Shown: positions 1-8,390 of the stretch, one piece after another
Layout: every line of letters starts with the position of its first letter
Numbering within the stretch: the first letter of the stretch is position 1
The notes under the pieces: model-generated
What the model was told of the DNA's origin: nothing
The model's input: only the letters and a program-made list of their open reading frames with translations
Database searches by the model: none
Translations under genes and position numbers: made by a program
From: an uncultured Acidobacteriia bacterium
Lineage (GTDB): Bacteria > Acidobacteriota > Terriglobia > Bryobacterales > Bryobacteraceae
NCBI GenBank assembly: GCA_903881085.1
Contig: CAIRSA010000521.1
Span: 1 to 45,340, forward strand
DNA: 45,340 bases
Direction of reading: 5' to 3'

Positions 1-60
1 CCAATGAATCGCTCACCAAATCGGAAGCTCGCCTCATAAACGCAATGTAAGCGACATTGG
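1..60. repeat. 60-bp intergenic repeat, copy 1
   Basis: This stretch matches 20378-20437 at 57 of 60 positions (differences at unit positions 14, 38 and 43). The unit starts CCAATG and ends CATTGG, and its ends form an imperfect terminal inverted repeat (CCAATGaaTCGCTcAC against GTaAGCGACATTGG). It lies downstream of the FAD oxidoreductase gene and may continue beyond the left edge. It looks like a small non-coding, REP- or MITE-like repeat; nothing coding is seen in it. Confidence 0.8.
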
Positions 61-73
61 ATTGGCAATCTGC

Positions 74-92
74 GGCCGAGTGGCACTCGGCC
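74..92. repeat. short perfect hairpin
   Basis: GGCCGAGT and ACTCGGCC form a perfect 8-bp stem around a 3-base loop. It lies about 80 bases beyond the stop codon of the minus-strand gene at 172-1842, so it could help end that transcript. No T-tract follows it on either strand, so it is not a canonical intrinsic terminator. The remainder of 61-171 shows nothing recognisable. Confidence 0.5.
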
Positions 93-171
93 TGCCCCGG
101 CTAACTTCAAAGACTCTCGCCAAACGGTGCAGCCTGCGTAGTTTCAGTGTCCGGAAATCCACCACAGCCTG

Positions 172-1842
172 CTAAGGACTCACCCGTTTTTGCTCCTTAT
201 GCAGCACCTGTTTCTGCTCGCGCAGCTTTTGCGTCAAAGCCGCAATATCAACCTTCTGTACCGGCCGCCCCGACCGCAACGCCATCACCGCAGCCACGCC
301 CGCCGAATGTCCCAGCACCATATAAACCGGCTCCATGCGAATCGTGCAGATAGCCACATGCGTAGCCGACACACACACCGGCACCAGCAGATTGCCGCAT
401 TCGCTCTGCTTTGGCGTCATGCTGCGATACGGAATCTCATAAGGATTCTTCGCCAGATTAATCGATTCATCCAAATGCCCTTCAATCCGCACAAAGCCCT
501 GCGGATTCACCACCCGCCGCACCCAATGCGAATCCAGCACAAACGAACCCAGCCCCACCGAATCCGTCTTCGTCTTTTCCGTCAGAATATCTTTCTCAGT
601 CATCACGTATTCGCCCACCATGCGCCGGCTTTCTCGTACGTAAATCTGCGTCGGCCACAGCTTGTTATCGGTGAACTCATCGCTCGCCAAGCCCCACGAA
701 TTCGCCTCTTCACGCAATGCCTTCGGTACCCTCGCATCGTTGGCCAGAAACCACAAAAAGCCCTTCTCGTAGTCTTCGTGATCCTGCAGCATGCGGTCGC
801 GCGCCGCATAACTCGCCGCCGGATACCCGCGATTGCCATTCACATAATCGATGGAAAACGGCCCGCTCGCATTCAAATCATACTTACCGTTTGGAATCGC
901 GCCCAGATGCACCACGCGTGAAAAGGTAATGCCCGGGTGCGCCTGCAAATACCTCAGCAGAAGTTCATAGCGCTCCGGAAAATAATGCGCAGGCTTCGGC
1001 CACGCGGCTTTCAACTCCGGCCGCTGCGTTGCGATCAATCGATAGCAGTATGCCTGGATGCGATTATCCGCCCCGCCCACTTCACCCAGCGCAGCATCTT
1101 CAATCCCCCACAATAATTTTCCCGCCGTGTTGCGCGGGGAAAGATCAGCGCTCCATTGCCCGTGGTGCAAATAAGCGATGGTCGGTGTGGCCAGCTCTTC
1201 CTCGGTGTAGTTCTTCGTGAAGTGCGGCTCGCGGATCCCGGCGAGTTTCTCGCCGTACTGCTTGCCGCTCTCTCGCCCATATGTATTGGAAACACCCGCC
1301 CGCGCCATCAGGTCGCCTTCGTAGCTCGCGTCGATAAAAATCTTGCCGTGAACCTCCATCCCGCCGGTCAGACGCATGCCCGTAATCTGCGAGCCCTGTT
1401 TTTGCACGCTCTCCACGCGCTTGCCAACCAGCAGCTGATAGCGCCCCTGCTTCACCCATTTGTCGAAAACCTGCTTCGCAACCTTGGGCTCAAGATCCCA
1501 CTTTGCCGGCTTGCGCCACGGATACTCTTTGCCGCGCGATAGCAGCACCGGTATGATCTGCGGCCCGGCCATCTCAATCGCCGCGACCTCATCGAAGTAT
1601 TCCGCCGCCAGTCCGCCAACAAGCTCCGGCGTGCCAGTATCAGTGATCGCGATACCGCCCGTCACCATGCCGCCGATGTGTGTGGTCGGCTCAATCACAA
1701 TCACCGTGGCGCCTTCGCGAACCACCGCCGCAGCAGCGGCAAGCCCACCCGGCGTGCCGCCATAGATCACCACATCGGCCTGCACCGGCCCGGCTGCCTG
1801 CGCCATGGCTGCCCACAACATCGATAGAACCAAAGTCTTCAT
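172..1842 (-). CDS. exported FAD-dependent oxidoreductase
   Basis: A 556-aa protein with an N-terminal signal peptide (MKTLVLSMLWAAMAQA) followed at once by a Rossmann FAD-binding segment, DVVIYGGTPGGLAAAAAVVR, and the acidic end of the second strand (VIEP). The C-terminal region has the second FAD-contacting segment near MEPVYMVLGHSAGVAAVMAL. This fits the FAD_oxidored family (PF12831), often annotated as xanthan lyase-like or generic FAD-dependent oxidoreductases, common in Acidobacteria and Planctomycetes near sugar-degradation genes. The substrate cannot be told from sequence. I chose ATG at 1842; a GTG at 1848 is two codons upstream and neither has a strong ribosome site. It is divergent from the receptor gene at 1946, which may mean a shared control region. 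Confidence 0.85.
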   Translation of the reverse strand: MKTLVLSMLWAAMAQAAGPVQADVVIYGGTPGGLAAAAAVVREGATVIVIEPTTHIGGMVTGGIAITDTGTPELVGGLAAEYFDEVAAIEMAGPQIIPVLLSRGKEYPWRKPAKWDLEPKVAKQVFDKWVKQGRYQLLVGKRVESVQKQGSQITGMRLTGGMEVHGKIFIDASYEGDLMARAGVSNTYGRESGKQYGEKLAGIREPHFTKNYTEEELATPTIAYLHHGQWSADLSPRNTAGKLLWGIEDAALGEVGGADNRIQAYCYRLIATQRPELKAAWPKPAHYFPERYELLLRYLQAHPGITFSRVVHLGAIPNGKYDLNASGPFSIDYVNGNRGYPAASYAARDRMLQDHEDYEKGFLWFLANDARVPKALREEANSWGLASDEFTDNKLWPTQIYVRESRRMVGEYVMTEKDILTEKTKTDSVGLGSFVLDSHWVRRVVNPQGFVRIEGHLDESINLAKNPYEIPYRSMTPKQSECGNLLVPVCVSATHVAICTIRMEPVYMVLGHSAGVAAVMALRSGRPVQKVDIAALTQKLREQKQVLHKEQKRVSP

Positions 1843-1892
1843 AGCCACATTCTTTCACGCCCGCTCGCTGCCGCGCAGCGCAACGCGAAAAC

Positions 1893-1937
1893 ATAGTTTA
1901 ATGGAACTATACTGTTTCAGGTTCGTCTTGAATGGAG
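1893..1937 (+). promoter_or_regulatory. putative promoter, inverted repeat and RBS of the receptor gene
   Basis: A -10-like TATACT lies at 1908-1913. It overlaps an inverted repeat, ATAGTT (1893-1898) and AACTAT (1905-1910), which could be an operator. GGAG at 1934-1937 sits 8 bases before the ATG at 1946 and decides that start. The -35 region is poor, so promoter strength is uncertain. Confidence 0.4.
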
Positions 1938-1945
1938 TCATCACA

Positions 1946-4900
1946 ATGTCCGTGCCACGCCTGTTTTTCGCCTCGATATTTCTGCTCAGCCTTGTGGCAA
2001 GAGCTCAGACCATCACCGCTACGCTCTCCGGAGTTGTAGCCGACCCTGCGGGCTCCGCCATCCCCAACGCCACCGTGCAGATTGTCTCCGTCGAGACAGG
2101 CATTAAGAAGACTGGCAAGACAGACGCCGAGGGCCGCTACAACATCCCCTTCCTCGGCGCAGGCATGTACAATGTAACGGCCGAAGCCAACGGATTCCAA
2201 AGCGCGCAACAAACCGGCCTGCGCTTGGAAGTCGCCCAGAGCGCCGGCCTCGACTTCAAGCTTGTGGTAGCAGGCGTGAACCAATCCATCGAAGTGAAGT
2301 CTGAGGCGCTGCCGCTGCTCAACACCGAAAACGGCGGTCTCGAAAACACTATCGAGTCCAAGCTCATCATGGACATCCCCTCCGGCGAGCGCAGCACTCT
2401 CGCGCTGCTCAACGCGCTGCCCGGCGTCGTTGACGTCGGCTTCAGCCTAGGCCAGGGCGAAGCGCAAAACACCAACGGCAACGCCCAGGGGCCCATCGGC
2501 AGCCCCGGCAATCGCAACTACTTCGACGCCAACTTTGGCGTCAGCGGCGGACAGACGGCTTCCAACGACGTGCTGCTCGACGGCGTCTCCGATACCATCG
2601 GCGATTTCAACGGCATCGCCGTCTCGCCCCCGCAGGATTCCGTTCAGGAATTTAAGGTGATGTCCGGCGTCTTCTCCGCCGAATACGGGCGCACAGGCGG
2701 TGGAGTCGTCAACTTCGTTACCAAAGCCGGCGGCCAGAAATTCCACGGCTCTCTCTACGAATACTTCCAGAACGGCGCGCTCAACGCCAATGGCTGGCAG
2801 CGCAATCGCGCCGGTGTCGGCCCCGATGGCGTCACCCCACGCCTGCCGCGCATTCCGCTCAAGCGTAGCCAGTTCGGCGGTGCCGTCGGCGGCCCGGTCG
2901 GCGTGGGAAAACATAAAATGAAGGATACGTTCTTCTTCTTCAACTATGAAGGCCGCCGCGAAAAAAATCCTTTTTCGCAGACCCTCACCGTGCCCACGGC
3001 AAAGATGCGCACCGGCGATCTCTCCGAACTGCTAGTCAATGTAGTACGTGCGGGCGTGCCGCTCAACAGCGACGGTTCTGCTCCGCTATTCGGTCAACAG
3101 TACGATCCTTACGCCGCACTGGAAAGAAATCCAAGCGGCACGCTGGTGCGCCCGGTCATCCCAGGCAATCGTATGGACCGGCTGCCGAAGTGCCCGTCAT
3201 CCGGGCCTCGCCTTGTAGCCTGCCTCGATCCCATCGCCCTCGCCGTCATGCAATTCGTCCCGCTGCCCAACCAGCCAGGGCTCACCGATAACTACAACTT
3301 CTCAGGCACCACGCCGTTTGAACGCAACCTCATTGCCACGCGCATCGATAAGACCCTCTCCGAACGTCACAGTCTCTTTGGTCGCTTCAGCTACGAGAAG
3401 CGCCATCAGGAGGACCCCTCGTTCCTTGACTCCGTTGCCACCAATGGCCGCGCGGTTCGCGACACGTTTTTCAACACCACGTTCAACGATGTGTACACGC
3501 TCACCCCGTGGGCCATTACGAATTTCCGTTACGGCTACACGCGCGCCCACGCCCACCAGATCACCATCGGCGAGGCCGCCAATTTCGATCCCGTCACGCT
3601 CGGCTTCCCGAAATATCTTCACAGCCAATCAGCAGTCGGCGGCTTCCCGCAATTCCTGTTCTCCAGCGCCGGCCCCCAAACGCAGGGCCTCGCCGGCGAA
3701 ATCACCACCAGCACCGTGGGCGCATCAGGCGGCAACGATCAGCCGCGCGACACCCAAACACTTGCCAACACCGTCACCATGTTTCGCGGTGCGCACACTC
3801 TGAAGGTTGGCGCCGAGTACCGCCTGCTGCGCTTCTTCGCCAATCAGAATACCAACCCGCTCGGCTCGTTCACCTTCAATCGCAACTTCACGCGCGGCCC
3901 GGTCGCTGCAACCACGCCCGCTAATGCCACCGAGACCGGTTCCTCGCTCTCCTCTTTGCTGTTGGGCATCCCCGGCGCCGCCTCCATTCAAGCCGTCACC
4001 CCCATCACGCTCTATCACCACTACGCTGCAGGTTACGTTCAGGACGACTGGCGCGTCAATCGCCGCCTCACCGTGAACATCGGCTTGCGCTGGGATCTGG
4101 AAACCGGCACAGGCGAATCGCACGATCAGCTCGACTCGTTCGATCTCAACGCGAGCTCTCCGTTGAACGGCAAGGTCGGCGCTCCCACCGATCCCAGCGT
4201 GCTCGCCTTGAATCCTTCCTTCACCAATCTGCGCGGCCTGCTTTCGTTCCCCCATGGTCCGCAGAGCGGCTCCAACTACAACCGCTTCGCCCCGCGTGCC
4301 GGCTTTGCCTACCGCTTGAACGACAATACCGTTGTCCGCGGCGGCTACGGCATCAGCTACGTGCCTCAATCCGTGGAGCAGTCCACCGCCATCGGTGTGA
4401 ACTTTACCACTTCGCCGGCGCAGACCAGCCAGACCGGCCAGGTTGTTCAGCCCGGCGGCACCGGCTCTCCCACGTATTTCCTGAATGATCCGTTCCCAAC
4501 AGGAATCCCTTCGCCTCCCGGCAACTCGCAAGGCGCCTTGACCATGATCGGCCGCAGCCCCACTGTCGCCGCATCGGAGCGCCCCACCGCATACATGCAG
4601 ATGTGGAACTTCTCCATCCAACGCCTGCTCCCGGGCCGCATCATGCTCGATCTTACTTATGTCGGCTCGCACGGTATCCGCCTGCCGCTGGCCAGCATGA
4701 ACCTCAATGAAATTCCGCCTTCCATGGTAGACTACGCACGCGCCAACTTCCGGCAGGCCAGGGATGTGAACGGCGCCGCCCCTGCGTCGGTCACGGAGTT
4801 CTTCACCCAGCAGGTGCAGAATCCCTTCTTCGGCGTCATCACCGATACCGGTTCCGTGCTCTCTACCCGGACTGTCCAGCGCCAGTATCTGCTGCGGCCC

Positions 4901-5716
4901 TATCCGCAGTATGACAACCCCTCGCTCTACCGCCCGTTGGCAGGCCAAAGCAAGTACACTGCCGGTCAGTTGTCCGTGCGCAAGACTTACGCCCGTGGCC
5001 TCTCGCTGATGTCGAGCTTCGCCTGGTCCCGCGCCTTTGACCTGGGTGGAACCGGCAACAACGCCAGCGCCGGCGGCTCTGCGCTACAGGACATCTACAA
5101 CCTGAAAGCAGGCTACGGCCTCTCAGCCTTCGACGTCCCGTTCCGCTTCACGGCACTCTTCAGCTACGATCTGCCCTTCGCAAAGAAGAGTGGCCGCCTT
5201 GTGAAGGCGCTTGCCGGAGGCTGGCAGGTCAGCGGCAATACGCTCTGGCAATCCGGCACGCCGCTTGTCATCACAGCCCCAACCTTCCTCAACTATGCCA
5301 CCGTCCGTGCCGACCGCAACAGCAGCATTGCCGCCCAATTTCCAGTGAGCCAGCTGCAGCAGAACATTCGTAACGATACGTTCGCCTTCAATGTGGACGC
5401 CTTCACTCAGCCCGCAACATTGTTTTTCGGCACCGCCGCCCGCACCTACAATGACGTGCGCCGCGACAACTATAAAAACGTGAGCCTTTCCAGCTTGAAA
5501 AACGTGTCATTCCACGACGGCAAAATCAAAGCCCAGCTGCGCGGCGAATATTTGAACGTGTTCAATATGGTGGTGTTCGGCACCCCAGGCACTGACGTCA
5601 GCAATCGCGATCTGGTTCAGAACGGCACGCTCATCCGCAAAGGAACCTTCGGTCGCGTGACGGGGCAGGGCAACCTTCCCCGCACCATCCAACTGGTCCT
5701 CCGCGTGACTTTCTAA
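1946..5716 (+). CDS. Oar-like TonB-dependent receptor
   Basis: A 1256-aa outer-membrane protein. A signal peptide ending ARAQ (residues 1-21) is followed by a carboxypeptidase-like regulatory domain (about 25-105; TLSGVVADPAGSAIPNATV), a plug region (about 125-260, including DVLLDGVSDTIGDFNGIAV and AEYGRTGGGVVNFVTKAGG), and a long beta-barrel ending in an aromatic residue (LVLRVTF). This is the architecture of the Oar family, present in dozens of copies in Solibacter-type genomes and thought to import or sense oligomers. The open frame extends upstream to 1805, but GGAG plus the signal peptide support 1946. Its stop codon overlaps the stop of the convergent hydrolase gene. The ligand is unknown. 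Confidence 0.93.
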   Translation: MSVPRLFFASIFLLSLVARAQTITATLSGVVADPAGSAIPNATVQIVSVETGIKKTGKTDAEGRYNIPFLGAGMYNVTAEANGFQSAQQTGLRLEVAQSAGLDFKLVVAGVNQSIEVKSEALPLLNTENGGLENTIESKLIMDIPSGERSTLALLNALPGVVDVGFSLGQGEAQNTNGNAQGPIGSPGNRNYFDANFGVSGGQTASNDVLLDGVSDTIGDFNGIAVSPPQDSVQEFKVMSGVFSAEYGRTGGGVVNFVTKAGGQKFHGSLYEYFQNGALNANGWQRNRAGVGPDGVTPRLPRIPLKRSQFGGAVGGPVGVGKHKMKDTFFFFNYEGRREKNPFSQTLTVPTAKMRTGDLSELLVNVVRAGVPLNSDGSAPLFGQQYDPYAALERNPSGTLVRPVIPGNRMDRLPKCPSSGPRLVACLDPIALAVMQFVPLPNQPGLTDNYNFSGTTPFERNLIATRIDKTLSERHSLFGRFSYEKRHQEDPSFLDSVATNGRAVRDTFFNTTFNDVYTLTPWAITNFRYGYTRAHAHQITIGEAANFDPVTLGFPKYLHSQSAVGGFPQFLFSSAGPQTQGLAGEITTSTVGASGGNDQPRDTQTLANTVTMFRGAHTLKVGAEYRLLRFFANQNTNPLGSFTFNRNFTRGPVAATTPANATETGSSLSSLLLGIPGAASIQAVTPITLYHHYAAGYVQDDWRVNRRLTVNIGLRWDLETGTGESHDQLDSFDLNASSPLNGKVGAPTDPSVLALNPSFTNLRGLLSFPHGPQSGSNYNRFAPRAGFAYRLNDNTVVRGGYGISYVPQSVEQSTAIGVNFTTSPAQTSQTGQVVQPGGTGSPTYFLNDPFPTGIPSPPGNSQGALTMIGRSPTVAASERPTAYMQMWNFSIQRLLPGRIMLDLTYVGSHGIRLPLASMNLNEIPPSMVDYARANFRQARDVNGAAPASVTEFFTQQVQNPFFGVITDTGSVLSTRTVQRQYLLRPYPQYDNPSLYRPLAGQSKYTAGQLSVRKTYARGLSLMSSFAWSRAFDLGGTGNNASAGGSALQDIYNLKAGYGLSAFDVPFRFTALFSYDLPFAKKSGRLVKALAGGWQVSGNTLWQSGTPLVITAPTFLNYATVRADRNSSIAAQFPVSQLQQNIRNDTFAFNVDAFTQPATLFFGTAARTYNDVRRDNYKNVSLSSLKNVSFHDGKIKAQLRGEYLNVFNMVVFGTPGTDVSNRDLVQNGTLIRKGTFGRVTGQGNLPRTIQLVLRVTF

Positions 5717-6726
5717 CCAGCCAACTCCGCAACCCGATCCGAAACCGGCCCCAACAGATTCGCCCGCGAACTGTCGGCCGGTTTCGTAGTCAACAACACA
5801 CAAACCAAATCCGACTTAGGGTCCGCCCAAGCCACGGTACCCGTTGACCCATAGTGCCCAAACGTGGCCCCAGAGCACTTCCGCCCAAAAGTCCCAGGCT
5901 TCACCATAAACCCCAATCCCCAAGGTTCATTCAAGCCCGCGGTCTGATTCACAATCATCGACGCCGAGGTAGCCGGCTTCAAAATACCATTGTCTTTCTT
6001 CAAAAAAGCTTCCAGGAACTTAGCCACATCCGCTACAGCCGCATGCGCCCCACCCCACGGCACACCCAGGTTCCGCCAATACGGGCTGTTCCAATTCCAA
6101 TCGTCGTTGTTGGTCACCTCGCACTGCTCCGTCGTTGGAATCGTGCGTCCTCCCAAGCCCAGCGAAGCCGTCCGCATACCGAAAGGCTTGAAGATTTCCT
6201 TCGCCAGAAAATCGCGCAGCGGAGTCTTTGTGATGCGCTCTGCAATCTCAGCTGCCAGCAGAATTCCCATGCTCTGATACCGCACCTCACTACCCGGCGC
6301 AAACAACAACTTCGTTTTGCACGTCAGCGCCACCCACTCTTTCAAAGGCGCATGCCGCTTGCGCAGGGCTTCGTTCTCCGGCAGCATATCAGGCAAGCCC
6401 GAAGAATGCGTCAACAGATGCTTGATCGTGGTCGCCGCACGGTCCGCTCCACTGAACTCCGGAATGAACTTGCTGACTTTATCGTTCAGCTTCAACTCGC
6501 CGCGATCGGCCAGCAGCATCAACGCCGTGGCTGTCATCGGTTTTGTGATCGAAGCCAGCAGATAGATGCCGCCCGGCGATTCCACAGCCGTATACTTCCC
6601 CTGCCGGATGTAGAGTGCCGCCGACCGCACCTGACCGGCTTTCTTCGCCGCGCGCACCATCTCAATCGCCGCATCGAATCGCCCGCTCTGCAACGCCAAT
6701 AAAAACAGGTGCCGCCGAAGCATCAT
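5713..6726 (-). CDS. serine hydrolase of the beta-lactamase/esterase (class C-like) family
   Basis: A 337-aa serine hydrolase. It has the nucleophile motif SITK (S59, K62), a Y150-Q-S motif in the place of the class C YxN, and HYGSTG near the C-terminus as the third box (HxG). The family includes class C beta-lactamases, DD-peptidases and esterases; activity cannot be assigned. The start is fixed by context: ATG at 6726 overlaps the stop of the upstream gene by one base (TGATG), and AGAGGGAG lies about 8 bases before it. A second ATG follows directly at 6723. There is no clear signal peptide, although family members are usually exported. It is the last gene of the operon starting at 14073. 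Confidence 0.88.
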   Translation of the reverse strand: MMLRRHLFLLALQSGRFDAAIEMVRAAKKAGQVRSAALYIRQGKYTAVESPGGIYLLASITKPMTATALMLLADRGELKLNDKVSKFIPEFSGADRAATTIKHLLTHSSGLPDMLPENEALRKRHAPLKEWVALTCKTKLLFAPGSEVRYQSMGILLAAEIAERITKTPLRDFLAKEIFKPFGMRTASLGLGGRTIPTTEQCEVTNNDDWNWNSPYWRNLGVPWGGAHAAVADVAKFLEAFLKKDNGILKPATSASMIVNQTAGLNEPWGLGFMVKPGTFGRKCSGATFGHYGSTGTVAWADPKSDLVCVLLTTKPADSSRANLLGPVSDRVAELAG

Positions 6727-8390
6727 CAGTTCGCTCCCTCTGTGATGTTCAGGAATTGATTCGCAGCCACATTCACGCGCCGCTGCTTCTGGCCGCTTGG
6801 CCATTCGATCTCAAGCGACTTCACCGTTGTCGCAGCGCCCAGACCGAACACCAACGCACGGTCACTCTCAGAACAGTAGCTCGATCCGCTATGTACCGTC
6901 TGCCATTGTTTGCCCGTGTCCGTCTCCACCCGCACCACTGCGCCCAGCCCGCTCCGATTCGATTTCGTGCCCGTCAGCTTCACATTCAGCCAGTGGTTGC
7001 GATTGCCTCCGTCATTGCGATAAAGCACTGCAGGCCCGTGGTTATTGGTGATCAGCACATCCAGATCCCCGTCATGATCGAAATCCGCATACGCCGCGCC
7101 GCGACCCACAAGCGCCTTCGTAAATGCCGAGACGTTCTCAAACTTGCCGTTGCCCATGTTGTGAAACAGCAGCGGCAACTGCCGGTATTGAATCTTCGGC
7201 TGCACCCGCCCAATCTCCTCGTCCAAATGACCATTGGCCGCGAAGATGTCCGGGTATCCATCCAAATCGTAATCAAAGAAGAACACGCCGAATGACAAGC
7301 TCAGCAAGCTTGACTTCCCAACGGCCGACCGCGGCGCCTCATCCACAAACAGACCGCTACCTTCGTTGTGATAAAGCCCCAGCATCTGATTGGAAAAATT
7401 CCCTACCAGCAGATGCGCCCTTCCGCTGCGGTCATAGTCGGCCGCATCCACGCCCATCGCCCCGCGTGCCACGCCGTCTTCGCCAAACGCCACGCCCGCC
7501 GCCACGGCCTCTTCCGTAAACGTGCCATTGCGATTATTGCGATACAGTTTGTTCGGCTGCGTGTCATTCGCCACAAACAGATCGGGCCAACCGTCGTTGT
7601 TGTAATCGAGCACCGCGATGCCCAACGACTTGCTATTCGGGTCCGCCAGTTTCGCCTGCGCCGTTACATCGGCAAATTTGCCGCCACCTAGATTTCGGTA
7701 CAACTTCGACGACGTGCCCTTGTACGATTCTGGCGTGCAGTACGACTTCGTCGCGCCATCAAGTGAGCACCACAAATCAGTCTTCGGTGACCACTGCACA
7801 TAGTTGGCTACAAATAGATCGAGCTTGCCGTCGCGATCGAAATCCACCCACGCCGCGCTGGTCCCGAAGTTTGCATTGCGAATGCCGCTTGCAGCGGTAA
7901 CATCGCGAAACTTGCCGTTGCCTTCGTTGTGGAACAACCGGTCGCCCTCCAGTGCCGTAATGTAGATGTCCTCGCGACCGTCGTTATCGAAATCGCCAAC
8001 AGCCACGCCCATTGCGTACATCTCGACATCGAGTCCGCTGCCTGCTGTCACATCCGTGAACGTGCCGTTCTTGTTGTTGCGATATAAAGCCGCAAGCGAC
8101 CTGCGCCCGCGCGGTGTAAAGTCCTTGCTGTTCAGCAGCAGAATGTCCGGCCAGCCATCGCCGTCCAGATCGATAAATGCCGCGCCCGAACCCATTGTCT
8201 CCGGCAGATATCGCTTCCCAGAACGCCCGCTATTATGGGCAAATTTGATACCCGCCTGTTGCGTCACATCGGTGAACTGCACCGCCGGCCCCGCCGCCCA
8301 AGCACAACCCAACACTACCCCCAATAAGAGAATCCAAAAGGGTGGGGCGGGCGATTCGCCTGCCCTGACACTATCCAAAGACATCCTCAT
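6726..8390 (-). CDS. CRTAC1-family FG-GAP/ASPIC-UnbV protein
   Basis: A 554-aa exported protein. An N-terminal hydrophobic segment (about 18-33) is followed by FTDVTQQAGIKFAHNSG, typical of the CRTAC1 family. At least seven calcium-loop motifs of FG-GAP/VCBS blades are visible, for example DLDGDGWPD, DFDNDGRED, DFDRDGKLD, DYNNDGWPD and DYDLDGYPD, indicating a beta-propeller. It ends with an ASPIC/UnbV module (LEIEWPSGQKQRRV). Such proteins are thought to be surface or periplasmic binding scaffolds; no enzyme activity is known with certainty. ATG at 8390 overlaps the stop of the cytochrome gene by 4 bases (ATGA), so it is translationally coupled to it. Confidence 0.9.
   Translation of the reverse strand: MRMSLDSVRAGESPAPPFWILLLGVVLGCAWAAGPAVQFTDVTQQAGIKFAHNSGRSGKRYLPETMGSGAAFIDLDGDGWPDILLLNSKDFTPRGRRSLAALYRNNKNGTFTDVTAGSGLDVEMYAMGVAVGDFDNDGREDIYITALEGDRLFHNEGNGKFRDVTAASGIRNANFGTSAAWVDFDRDGKLDLFVANYVQWSPKTDLWCSLDGATKSYCTPESYKGTSSKLYRNLGGGKFADVTAQAKLADPNSKSLGIAVLDYNNDGWPDLFVANDTQPNKLYRNNRNGTFTEEAVAAGVAFGEDGVARGAMGVDAADYDRSGRAHLLVGNFSNQMLGLYHNEGSGLFVDEAPRSAVGKSSLLSLSFGVFFFDYDLDGYPDIFAANGHLDEEIGRVQPKIQYRQLPLLFHNMGNGKFENVSAFTKALVGRGAAYADFDHDGDLDVLITNNHGPAVLYRNDGGNRNHWLNVKLTGTKSNRSGLGAVVRVETDTGKQWQTVHSGSSYCSESDRALVFGLGAATTVKSLEIEWPSGQKQRRVNVAANQFLNITEGAN

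Noticed and set aside
74..92. Intrinsic terminator after the FAD oxidoreductase gene
   Set aside because: The stem is good but no T-tract follows on the minus strand; kept only as a hairpin.
3725..4948. 407-codon minus-strand open frame
   Set aside because: It lies entirely inside the receptor gene on the opposite strand, has no ribosome site and has the composition expected of an antisense shadow in high-GC DNA.
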